This document shows, piece after piece, positions 57,074 to 64,000 of a stretch of 64,000 nucleotides of DNA (position 1 is its first letter; each line of letters opens with the position of its first letter). The stretch is taken from NCBI RefSeq assembly GCF_900110165.1, contig NZ_FOCQ01000008.1:124001-188000 (forward strand), written 5' to 3'. The DNA comes from Lihuaxuella thermophila (GTDB lineage: Bacteria; Bacillota; Bacilli; Thermoactinomycetales; Thermoactinomycetaceae). The notes beneath the pieces were generated by a model, which saw only the letters and a list, made by a program, of their open reading frames with translations, was not told where the DNA came from and did not search any database. A program made the translations under genes and the position numbers.

Positions 57074-57919
57074 TCACAACGGCATATCGATCCCGGCACG
57101 GCAGCGAACCCACTTGCGGTACTGCTCCGGGGTCATCCCTACTTTTTCCTTAAAAACCCTGCTGAAATGAGACAGATGTTTAAAACCAACACGGTAGCCG
57201 GCTTCGGTCACACTGAGATCAGGGTCGATCAGAAAGCAAATTTTTGCCTGGTTGATCCTCCGGTTCATCACGTAACTCATGATGGTCACACCGGTTACAT
57301 CCTTGAACGTATGCGACAGATAATACTTGCTTAAGAATAGTTCATCGGCAATTCGTTCCAAGCTGATTTCTTCCGCATAATGCTTTTCTATATAGGAAAT
57401 GACCCGCTGAACGATTAACTCTTTTTCTGTCGGCGATTCAGCGGCATGATCTGTCATCTGGTACTCTTCATAAATTTCGATCAGCAGTTGCAAAAACAAA
57501 AGCAAAAAACGTTGTTTGGCAAGAGGTTGTTGAACCGTATAATAACGGGACATGTCCGCCAACAACCATTCAACCTCCTGCTGTCTGCTCTTCCCCCCCA
57601 GCCGGAAACGGTAATTCTTCAACCGGTGGAACGGGAGCAGTAAATCGACCATATCCGGTGGGTTGAAAAACCTCCTTACGAACCGCGGATCAAAATGAAT
57701 CAGGGAGCGGCAATACTCCACGGCCGGGTCAGGATTGGCCCGGTGCAAGGTCATGCCGTGCATAATGATTAAATCACCCGGAGCCAGCCTGTAGACACGG
57801 TCTGAGATTAAGTAGGTACATACACCGGAATGAAAATAGTAAATTTCGTACGCATCATGGGAATGAAAGAGAAAATTCTGAGCGCCAGTGCTTTTGCACA
57901 TATATTTAAACTCAATCAT
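57074..57919 (-). CDS. AraC-family transcriptional regulator
   Basis: A 281-residue regulator. N-terminal cupin sensor (FLFHSHDAYEIYYFHSG, PGDLIIMHGMTLHRANPD). C-terminal double helix-turn-helix (about 175-275): SLERIADELFLSKYYLSHTF and LSVTEAGYRVGFKHLSHFSR. It is divergent from a second AraC gene 175 bp away. Nearby sugar genes to the right make a sugar-responsive role plausible. Confidence 0.9.
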   Translation of the reverse strand: MIEFKYMCKSTGAQNFLFHSHDAYEIYYFHSGVCTYLISDRVYRLAPGDLIIMHGMTLHRANPDPAVEYCRSLIHFDPRFVRRFFNPPDMVDLLLPFHRLKNYRFRLGGKSRQQEVEWLLADMSRYYTVQQPLAKQRFLLLFLQLLIEIYEEYQMTDHAAESPTEKELIVQRVISYIEKHYAEEISLERIADELFLSKYYLSHTFKDVTGVTIMSYVMNRRINQAKICFLIDPDLSVTEAGYRVGFKHLSHFSRVFKEKVGMTPEQYRKWVRCRAGIDMPL

Positions 57920-58094
57920 CTTGGATCCCCGCTTTTGTTTTTCACATCACACCTGCCTGCCAGAGCTCCGACGAGCTGTCCGCGAAATAGCTTCAATTTG
58001 CTCCATTTGGCTTCAAATTCCGGCAATTATCTCTTTAGAGCATCCAGCTGTCCTTATCCCCCTTTTACACTTTATTTGATACAATCAGAAGAGA

Positions 58095-59012
58095 ATGAAA
58101 GCAAGCTGTCAGGTGATCAGGATGTCCCAACAACCCTATTTCTACCGTACATACTCCCATTCAGCGAGCGAAACGGCCAAAAAAGTCTGGTTTCACGTTC
58201 ATTCAGTCGGATGGTTTTCCTGTACTCCTGATTATGATGTCAAGCGAAAATCCTTCTACGATTACCAAATCAAGTATGTAGTCAGAGGGAGCGGTACGGT
58301 TGTGTGGCAAGGGCGTTCCTATCGCGTTGGACCTCGTGAACTCTTTTTTCTCGATCTCAATCAGGAACACCGTTACTTTGCTGATCCGGACGATCCGTGG
58401 GAAGTGCTGTGGGTTCATTTTGGCGGCCCGCAGTCGGCTGCTTATTACCAACTGCTGGAAGGACGCTCATCCCCGGTCTATCACGTCTCCCATCCCGTTC
58501 AAGTAGAAGCTTATTTTCGCCGGCTATACCACCTGTTTGGCCATCGCCCCATCGGCATGGAGCCCCGGGCTTCAGCACTGATTAACTGCATTTTAACCGA
58601 GATGATCGTCACGCGCATGGAGAGCGGCGTCACACAACCCGGGCTGGATGTTCCCCAATACCCGGATGCGATCCGGCGGGCCATCTACTACATGGAACAT
58701 CACTTTCACGAGCCGTTAAAGCTGAACGAAATCGCACAAAAAGCTTTGCTCAGCCCTTTTCATTTTTCCCGGTTGTTCAAGCAATCAACCGGATATTCCG
58801 TCATGGAATACCTGCTCAAATTCCGGTTGACCCAAGCCAAACAACTACTGGTCGAAACGCAGCTCACCATCAGTGAAATTGCTGAAAAAGTCGGCTTTTC
58901 CGACCAAAGCTACTTTGGGAAAGTCTTTAAGCGCTACGAAAAACTAACGCCCAAAGAATTTCGGCTCACTTACAGCAAATCCCGGCCGCTCCCGCACCAG
59001 TTCCCCCTGTAA
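58095..59012 (+). CDS. AraC-family transcriptional regulator
   Basis: A 305-residue regulator. N-terminal cupin-like domain (DYQIKYVVRGSGTVVWQGRS, ELFFLDLNQEHRYFADPD), C-terminal AraC DNA-binding domain (LKLNEIAQKALLSPFHFSRL, LTISEIAEKVGFSDQSYFGK). Start ATG 58095 (after AGAAGAGA) or ATG 58122 (after AGGTGATC); both have weak sites. It diverges from the AraC gene at 57919 and faces the third sugar locus. Confidence 0.9.
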   Translation: MKASCQVIRMSQQPYFYRTYSHSASETAKKVWFHVHSVGWFSCTPDYDVKRKSFYDYQIKYVVRGSGTVVWQGRSYRVGPRELFFLDLNQEHRYFADPDDPWEVLWVHFGGPQSAAYYQLLEGRSSPVYHVSHPVQVEAYFRRLYHLFGHRPIGMEPRASALINCILTEMIVTRMESGVTQPGLDVPQYPDAIRRAIYYMEHHFHEPLKLNEIAQKALLSPFHFSRLFKQSTGYSVMEYLLKFRLTQAKQLLVETQLTISEIAEKVGFSDQSYFGKVFKRYEKLTPKEFRLTYSKSRPLPHQFPL

Positions 59013-59350
59013 AACGGACAGAGAGCCATTCCGGTATTTACAGGGACTGTCCGGGAGAGACCACAAAGTTCATCAAATATGAGAAGTTCAGTTACGTGTC
59101 CCTAACAAAATAGCTCTTACTTTGTGTACATGACATCAAGGTAAGAGCTTTTTTATTCTATTTTCATTTAGTTAGCGCTTTGGTCAAAGGCGATTCACTA
59201 TATTTTCTACTCTCTTCTCTTCGTTCTTCCTTCACGATACACTATTCTTTCCGTAGAGCATGTTGTCTTTATGGTCGCAGATGAACCCGGCTTTGTTCCA
59301 CTTATTGATAACGGTTCTACGGCGGTCGTCTTGCGTTCATCCTCGGCTGA
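59013..59350. other. Intergenic stretch with terminator and coding-like remnant
   Basis: AGCTCTTAC/GTAAGAGCT (about 59111-59148) followed by TTTTTT is a terminator for the AraC gene. On the minus strand around 59240-59330 a frame reads TVINKWNKAGFICDHKDNML, protein-like but unrecognised and without a start; probably a remnant. Confidence 0.5.
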
Positions 59351-60178
59351 TCACGGAATGAGAAGTTTCTCCACGGCTCGTCGCGCCTGAAGGGCCACTT
59401 CTGCTTCCGGCTGAACAAACGGTCGAGTTCGCAGGACTTCGATCGACACGGGCCCGTGATAGCCGGCTTCGCTCAATCCTTTGAAAAAACCGGGCAAGTC
59501 GATACAACCTTCACCGGGCAACAACCGTTCATGGTCCAATGCTTCCGCCGGGGAACAATTGGAATCGTTTACATGAACAAAAACAATTTGTCCGGCCGGA
59601 ATCCGTTTGAGATCGTCAACAGTAGCTTGTGTGGTATACCAATGGTAACTGTCTACCAACAGACCGATATTGGGAGCGCCGATGCTGCTGATATACTCCA
59701 GGGTGTCCTCAATCGTGTAGACAAAGGGATAAGTTTTGTTGCGCAGATGATGCGGGCCCACAAATTCCAGTCCCAGCCGGATGCCGTAAGCTGCCAGCAC
59801 ATCCGCAATGAGCCGGAAGCGCCGCGCCAAACGGCTGGCATAAGGAACCGGCAATTCATCCACGGAGGGCTGCAGCCAGGTGCAACAACGGGTACAATCG
59901 AGCGCCAGGGCGAGCTTCGCATATTCTTTCAACTTGGATAATCCATCACGAAACGAGGACTCCTCCCCGGATACATTGACAGGAAGACCGATGCTGGCTA
60001 ACCGGAGACCCCTGGCTGCAAACTCTTCTTTCACTTTCTGAATGCCGGTCTCTTCCACCCACCTCCGGATGCTGCCGATATCTGCTTCTACCCACGAATA
60101 ACCTGTACTCTGGGCTATGTCAAGATATTGCTTCAAGTCGCGCGATACCGTTAATGAGGGATTTAAACAAGGTTCCAT
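59351..60178 (-). CDS. TIM-barrel sugar isomerase/epimerase
   Basis: A 275-residue xylose-isomerase-like TIM-barrel protein. Metal and substrate segments: IRLGLEFVGPHHLRNKTYPF (Glu/His), IGLLVDSYHWYTTQATVDD (Asp/His), IVFVHVNDSNCS (His/Asp) and PVSIEVLRTRPFVQ (Glu). ATG 60178 follows AAAGGAG; an in-frame ATG at 60241 has no such site. It is last in the operon starting at 62043. Substrate unknown. Confidence 0.87.
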   Translation of the reverse strand: MEPCLNPSLTVSRDLKQYLDIAQSTGYSWVEADIGSIRRWVEETGIQKVKEEFAARGLRLASIGLPVNVSGEESSFRDGLSKLKEYAKLALALDCTRCCTWLQPSVDELPVPYASRLARRFRLIADVLAAYGIRLGLEFVGPHHLRNKTYPFVYTIEDTLEYISSIGAPNIGLLVDSYHWYTTQATVDDLKRIPAGQIVFVHVNDSNCSPAEALDHERLLPGEGCIDLPGFFKGLSEAGYHGPVSIEVLRTRPFVQPEAEVALQARRAVEKLLIP

Positions 60179-60272
60179 CTGATCCGCTCCTTTACCTTTT
60201 GCTATCTTGAAGACACCCTGAGTGAGGCATTTCCCCATCAAGGACTGAACATTTTTAGCCTGCCCGTGTTGA

Positions 60273-61235
60273 TCATAGCTGGACCGGACGTCCGCTTACT
60301 GCCGATTCATTGGCTGCTACAGTGACCAAATGCGTCCTGTATGCATCCGCATAATCGGAACGGATCTTGGACGCATCCCCTGTGCGGATCGCTTCTATGA
60401 ATACTTCGTCTTCAACATAATAGGGATCGGAACTATTCTGAACCGTCCGAGCTTCTCCTTTTCTCCGTTCGGTGAAGCTGTTTCGCCGCACCTCCAGGAC
60501 CAGGTCGCGGGTTACGATGTTTAATCCGACCGTATAATACTGGTCAAGCAAACAGGAATTGGAAACAGTTCCCACTGCTCCGCTTGCAAATTTCAGCGTG
60601 ATGGAACCCACATCCGGTACGGTCACCCCTTCCACGATCTCTTTCATGCCCCGGTTGCCATAGACCGCATACACTTCTGTAACATCGCCGAGCAAATAGC
60701 GGGCCAAATCCACGATATGTGTAGTCTGTTCCACCATCTGTCCGCCAGACTTGTCCATTTGCCGCCACCAGCCCACCATCGGCATATCCCCGAGCCAGTA
60801 TCCCATCACCATTCCGGGCGTTCTCCCGGCAAGCGCCGCCTTAGCGGCATCGGAAGCATCGGAGTAGCGCCAGTGGTAACCGACAGAAGTTAACAGTTTT
60901 TTCTCCTCAACCGCTTGCAGAATCTGGTCAGCCGGTTCCCGTTCTGCAGCCAGAGGTTTCTCGATGAACATCGGAATGCCGCGCTTCACGATCTCCAACT
61001 CCGTTTCGCCGTGTGCAAATGGCGGCAAACAGATGTACACGCCATCCGGCTTTTCCCCATCCAGCAAATCGATCAAAGAGCTATAGGCTTTACAGTCATA
61101 CTGCCGTGCGACTTCATTTGCTCGTTCTGTGTTAATATCATAAACCGCTGCGACACGCGCTCCCTCCATCCGGGCAATATTGCGCAAGTGCACTTGTGCA
61201 ATGCCGCCTACTCCCACAAAACCGATATTTAACAT
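60273..61235 (-). CDS. Gfo/Idh/MocA-family dehydrogenase
   Basis: A 320-residue NAD(P) oxidoreductase. IGFVGVGGIAQVHLRNIARM is the cofactor loop; FIEKPLAAER the EKP motif (Glu92-Pro94). The second domain has QMVEQTTHIVDLARYLLGDV with the active-site Thr/His/Asp helix. ATG 61235 follows AGAGGTG. It lies between two isomerase genes of one operon, 19 bp after the upstream one. Confidence 0.9.
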   Translation of the reverse strand: MLNIGFVGVGGIAQVHLRNIARMEGARVAAVYDINTERANEVARQYDCKAYSSLIDLLDGEKPDGVYICLPPFAHGETELEIVKRGIPMFIEKPLAAEREPADQILQAVEEKKLLTSVGYHWRYSDASDAAKAALAGRTPGMVMGYWLGDMPMVGWWRQMDKSGGQMVEQTTHIVDLARYLLGDVTEVYAVYGNRGMKEIVEGVTVPDVGSITLKFASGAVGTVSNSCLLDQYYTVGLNIVTRDLVLEVRRNSFTERRKGEARTVQNSSDPYYVEDEVFIEAIRTGDASKIRSDYADAYRTHLVTVAANESAVSGRPVQL

Positions 61236-61254
61236 GTTCGGCACCTCTGTTTCG

Positions 61255-62043
61255 CTATAGTTGAGATTTCATGAACTGCAGGGACTGAGCCAATGTCTTA
61301 CCTTGATCCCCGGGTACGCCGCATTCCAGAGACATCCAACCTTTGTAACCGATTTCTTTTAAGGCCGCAAAACCTTTTTTAAAGTTGGTATGTCCCAGAC
61401 CAGGCACAAGGCGGTTGGAATCAGCCAGATGAACATAGCCAATCCACTCACCTGCTTCTTTAATGGCTTTGGCGATGTCGGCTTCTTCGATATTCATATG
61501 GAAAAAATCAGCCAAAATGGTCATGTGAGGAGAATCGACGCGTTTGCAGATGTGGACGGCCTGTTCCAATCGGTTGAGCAGATGGGTCTCATACCGGTTC
61601 AGCGGCTCCAAAATAACTTTGGTTCCCTGTTGCCCCGCATATTCGGCCAATTCGCGCAACTGTTCAACCAGCAGCTCTTCTTCCGCTTCCACCGCCGTTT
61701 TCCAAGGGCTCATGTCCGGCAGCTGCGGGGGTCCGAAAATAGGCACGAGAATCACCCCGCCTGTCGCTCCTGTTTCCGCCGCCAAAGCAAGCATCTGTTT
61801 GAACTCTTGTTTGGCTTGCTCGCGCTCATCCTTGTCAGGGAAGAGGAAACCGAAACGAAATCCTCCGCAGATACAGGTAGCAGATATGCCGCTGTCCGTT
61901 AAAGCGGATTTTACTTCTTCCAACCGCTCCGCCAATCCATGGCCATTCAGTTCAATCCCTTCATAACCATAGGCGGCCAAGTTTTTTACTTTTTCGACAA
62001 AAGTGCTGCCTGGAACCAGATTTTCTTGAGCAGCAAATTTCAT
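61255..62043 (-). CDS. TIM-barrel sugar isomerase/epimerase
   Basis: A 262-residue protein of the same fold. KNLAAYGYEGIELNGHGLAE, KVILEPLNRYETHLLNRLEQ (metal Glu), MTILADFFHMNIEEADI (Asp/His), IGYVHLADSNRLVPGLGHTN (His) and GWMSLECGVPG (Glu). The LEPLNRYE segment is typical of the D-tagatose/psicose 3-epimerase-like branch. First gene of the three-gene operon; AAGGGTG precedes the ATG. Confidence 0.88.
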   Translation of the reverse strand: MKFAAQENLVPGSTFVEKVKNLAAYGYEGIELNGHGLAERLEEVKSALTDSGISATCICGGFRFGFLFPDKDEREQAKQEFKQMLALAAETGATGGVILVPIFGPPQLPDMSPWKTAVEAEEELLVEQLRELAEYAGQQGTKVILEPLNRYETHLLNRLEQAVHICKRVDSPHMTILADFFHMNIEEADIAKAIKEAGEWIGYVHLADSNRLVPGLGHTNFKKGFAALKEIGYKGWMSLECGVPGDQGKTLAQSLQFMKSQL

Positions 62044-62211
62044 CCTCTCACACCCTTCGCCTGTTTGGGGTTTGTTCTCTAAATTAGAACTTTTTTATCT
62101 ATTATATCTCCTTTTTTCTATCGATCCTTTGAGGAAATTGCTCATTATTAGTAGGATCTTGCGGTTGGTCTTCGTATTTGTATGATCGACCCACAGATCC
62201 CATACAGTTGC

Positions 62212-62249
62212 AAAAAAAACGGTCAAAGCCTTTTTATCAGCTTTGACCG
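62212..62249 (-). terminator. Terminator after thuA-like gene
   Basis: On the minus strand CGGTCAAAGC (62249-62240) pairs with GCTTTGACCG (62229-62220), followed by a run of eight T (62219-62212). It ends the transcript from the right and separates it from the next operon. Confidence 0.85.
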
Positions 62250-62257
62250 AAGATTTT

Positions 62258-62983
62258 TTACCTCAGCTTCTCCAACGGTTGGACATTGGCGTACCGCGGG
62301 ACCGGACCTCTTGACGGAGCTGCCCAGCGCGCGGCGTTGGCGATCACTTTTAGGATTTGGGGATGATGATAAGTCGGGTAAGTTTCATGGCCCGGGCGGA
62401 AGTAGAAGATTTTGCCGCGGCCGCGGGTATAGGTGCATCCGCTCCGGAAAACTTCGCCGCCTTTGAACCAGCTGACAAAGATCAGCTCATCGGGCTGAGG
62501 GATATCGAAAAATTCACCGTACATCTCCTCTTTTTCGATATCAATATACTCTCCGATCCCTTCGGTGATGGGGTGACCGGGCTGGACGACCCAAAGGCGC
62601 TCATTTTCGCCGGCTTCCCTCCATTTGAGGCTGCAGGTGGTCCCCATCAGTTTGCGGAAGATTTTGGAGTAGTGAGCGGAGTGCAGCACGATCAGGCCCA
62701 TGCCATCCAACACTCTTTGTTGAACTTTCTCCACGATTTGATCCTGCACTTCATGATGAGCCAGATGGCCCCACCAAATCAAGACATCGGTATGGTTTAA
62801 CACTTCATCGGTTAAACCGTGATCCGGTTCATCCAAAGTCGCCGTTCCTACTTCGAACCCCTCTTTGCTCAGGTGGTTGGCGATTGTCATATGAATTCCT
62901 TCAGGATATATGCTTTTTACATCTTCATCCTTTTTTTCGTGTCTGAACTCGTTCCACACCGTTACTCGAATCGTTTTTGACAT
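62258..62983 (-). CDS. ThuA-family protein
   Basis: A 241-residue class I glutamine-amidotransferase-like fold, ThuA (trehalose utilisation) family. [73 protein letters not shown]. In rhizobia ThuA works with the Gfo/Idh dehydrogenase ThuB on disaccharides, forming 3-keto sugars (from literature knowledge). Here it lies between a Gfo/Idh gene and the isomerase operon. ATG 62983 follows GGTGGAG. Confidence 0.88.
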   Translation of the reverse strand: MSKTIRVTVWNEFRHEKKDEDVKSIYPEGIHMTIANHLSKEGFEVGTATLDEPDHGLTDEVLNHTDVLIWWGHLAHHEVQDQIVEKVQQRVLDGMGLIVLHSAHYSKIFRKLMGTTCSLKWREAGENERLWVVQPGHPITEGIGEYIDIEKEEMYGEFFDIPQPDELIFVSWFKGGEVFRSGCTYTRGRGKIFYFRPGHETYPTYHHPQILKVIANAARWAAPSRGPVPRYANVQPLEKLR

Positions 62984-63073
62984 TTTCTCCACCCTTTTAT
63001 ATAAAAGAATTTATGTTTGATGGATGGGATATTCCCTTGCTGAACCGGCGGCTCGGCAGCAGGTATTCCCAGA

Positions 63074-64000
63074 CTATGGCCGGTATCCGGCTGCCTGGTA
63101 AATTTGCTCCGTCAATTGCACCACTTTCAGGGCAAATGTACCGGGAACCATCACTTCATGCCGCCCCAGAATGGCGTCGATAAAGCTTTTGTCCTGATTG
63201 GTCGTCGGTTCCGGCAGTTGGGGGACAACAGGCTCTTCGCCGTGACGATGAACGGTAATTTTGCCGTTATCGTAGAAGATTCCCCCTTGTTCGCCGCAAA
63301 ACACATAAGTTTCATGCCAGCGAGGGGCATAACCGACGATGTTGAGCCCGGCGATCACGCCTTCCGCAAAGCGGATGGAAGTAAATGAGTCGATTTCCAC
63401 CGGGGTTCCCTGTTGATGCATCGTCGTCCGCACTTCCACCGGAGTCAATCCTGTCGTCCACAACAACACATCCACGATGTGACTGCCGGAATCCATCAAC
63501 ATCCCGCCACCGGACAAATCCGGGACCTGGCGCCAAGTTCCGGTCGTCGCCTGCTTCCAGTTTTGATACAGGGAAGCAGTGATGGAGGTGAGCTTCCCGA
63601 TCAGTCCCTGGGCTATGGCGCTCTGAATGTACATGAAATCTGGTTGGAAATGCCGCTGATAGGAGACCTGTAAAACTTTTCCCGCCTTTTCTGCCGTTTC
63701 TATCAATTTTTCCGCTTCTGCTGATGTACAGGTCATCGGCTTCTCCACCAACACATGCAACCCTTTGTTCAGAGCATCCGTAACCTGCTGGAAATGCAAG
63801 GTATGGGGCGAGCAAATGACCACGGCATCCAGTTCTTCCTGCTCCAGCATCTTTTTGTAGTCTGCAAATTGCTTCGCTTGCTGCAACCCGTGTTTGGAAA
63901 CGAGATGATTCCGGCTAACCTCGCTGGGATCGGCAATAGCCACGATCTCCGCTTCGCCCAGTTCCGTCAGCTGACGTGCATGCCAATGGGAAATTCCACC
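63074..64000 (-). CDS. Gfo/Idh/MocA-family dehydrogenase (5' end outside window)
   Basis: At least 308 residues, open to the right edge. It begins within GGISHWHARQLTELGEAEIV, so the first few residues of the Rossmann loop are missing. EKP motif in LVEKPMTCT; VISYQRHF-like VSYQRHFQPDFMYIQSAI; GGGMLMDSGSHIVDVLLWTTG with active-site Asp/His. It is cotranscribed with the ThuA-like gene 90 bp downstream, a ThuB/ThuA-like order. Substrate unknown. Confidence 0.88.
   Translation of the reverse strand, partial: GGISHWHARQLTELGEAEIVAIADPSEVSRNHLVSKHGLQQAKQFADYKKMLEQEELDAVVICSPHTLHFQQVTDALNKGLHVLVEKPMTCTSAEAEKLIETAEKAGKVLQVSYQRHFQPDFMYIQSAIAQGLIGKLTSITASLYQNWKQATTGTWRQVPDLSGGGMLMDSGSHIVDVLLWTTGLTPVEVRTTMHQQGTPVEIDSFTSIRFAEGVIAGLNIVGYAPRWHETYVFCGEQGGIFYDNGKITVHRHGEEPVVPQLPEPTTNQDKSFIDAILGRHEVMVPGTFALKVVQLTEQIYQAAGYRP

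Noticed and set aside
56832-57113. 93-codon minus-strand frame beyond the AraC gene
   Set aside because: Overlaps the AraC end and has no clear ribosome binding site or recognisable family; possible but unsupported.
62073-62089. GTTCT-N7-AGAAC upstream of the isomerase operon as an operator
   Set aside because: Short arms in AT-rich DNA, no second copy or regulator to support it.

Overview
The window reads as chromosome of a low-to-mid GC Gram-positive bacterium in the order Bacillales. Evidence: AAGGAGG-type ribosome binding sites, a Bacillus-type lexA with a matching operator, homologues of the Bacillus YkuS, YdeI and YqjM/HxlR proteins, a SpoIIM-family protein, an OdhA/OdhB pair and a rifampin phosphotransferase. 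A Thermoactinomycetaceae-like or related genus is a guess from general resemblance.

Layout. 0-4.5 kb: end of ackA, an aspartate aminotransferase, a YkuS-like protein, lexA with a readable LexA-controlled promoter, and a Xer-type recombinase. 4.7 kb: a remnant that looks like the 3' half of a 5S rRNA. 4.8-13.7 kb: a beta-1,3-glucan utilisation locus. It has a secreted GH81 glucanase (with CBM6 and CBM56-like modules) on the minus strand. Diverging from it is an operon of a GH1 beta-glucosidase (broken by an in-frame stop), a sugar-binding lipoprotein, two ABC permeases and a LacI-family repressor. Both promoters have the form TTGACA-N17-TATGAT followed by the same operator, CGAAACCGGTTTAG. 14.3-20.4 kb: a second sugar locus, headed by the palindrome TGTAATCGATTACA, with TIM-barrel sugar isomerases/epimerases (one deleted internally) and three Gfo/Idh/MocA dehydrogenases. 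20.8-23.4 kb: an ABC-2 type exporter. 23.5-26.1 kb: a flavin amine oxidase and a sugar-nucleotide epimerase. 26.4-30.5 kb: odhA (broken by an in-frame TAG) and odhB. 30.7-44.1 kb: mostly housekeeping genes (dapF, serine hydrolase, SpoIIM and RDD proteins, GAF protein, YdeI, HxlR/old yellow enzyme, larB-larC, oxidoreductases, nitronate monooxygenase).

44.1-55.4 kb is a scar zone: a head-to-head pair of 5'-truncated pseudogenes, an IS5-like remnant, a Tn3 transposase fragment, an intact tyrosine recombinase with a lox-like inverted repeat in its leader, a ParB-like fragment, a DUF2200 gene that appears internally shortened, and a dihydrofolate-reductase-like fragment. Intact genes in between are rph, a zinc-ribbon/S4 protein and trhO. 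55.5-64 kb: a multi-span membrane protein, two AraC regulators, and a third sugar locus (two TIM-barrel isomerases, two Gfo/Idh dehydrogenases, one ThuA protein) running off the right edge.

Themes: (1) carbohydrate catabolism dominates, and the two Gfo/Idh plus TIM-barrel clusters, one with ThuA, could act by oxidising sugars to keto-glycosides; this is inference. (2) Many genes are broken by single stops, deletions or frameshifts, pointing either to a decaying accessory genome or, for the single-base stops, to sequence errors. The best direct regulatory evidence is the matched operator pair at 7.9/8.1 kb and the LexA box over the lexA -35.
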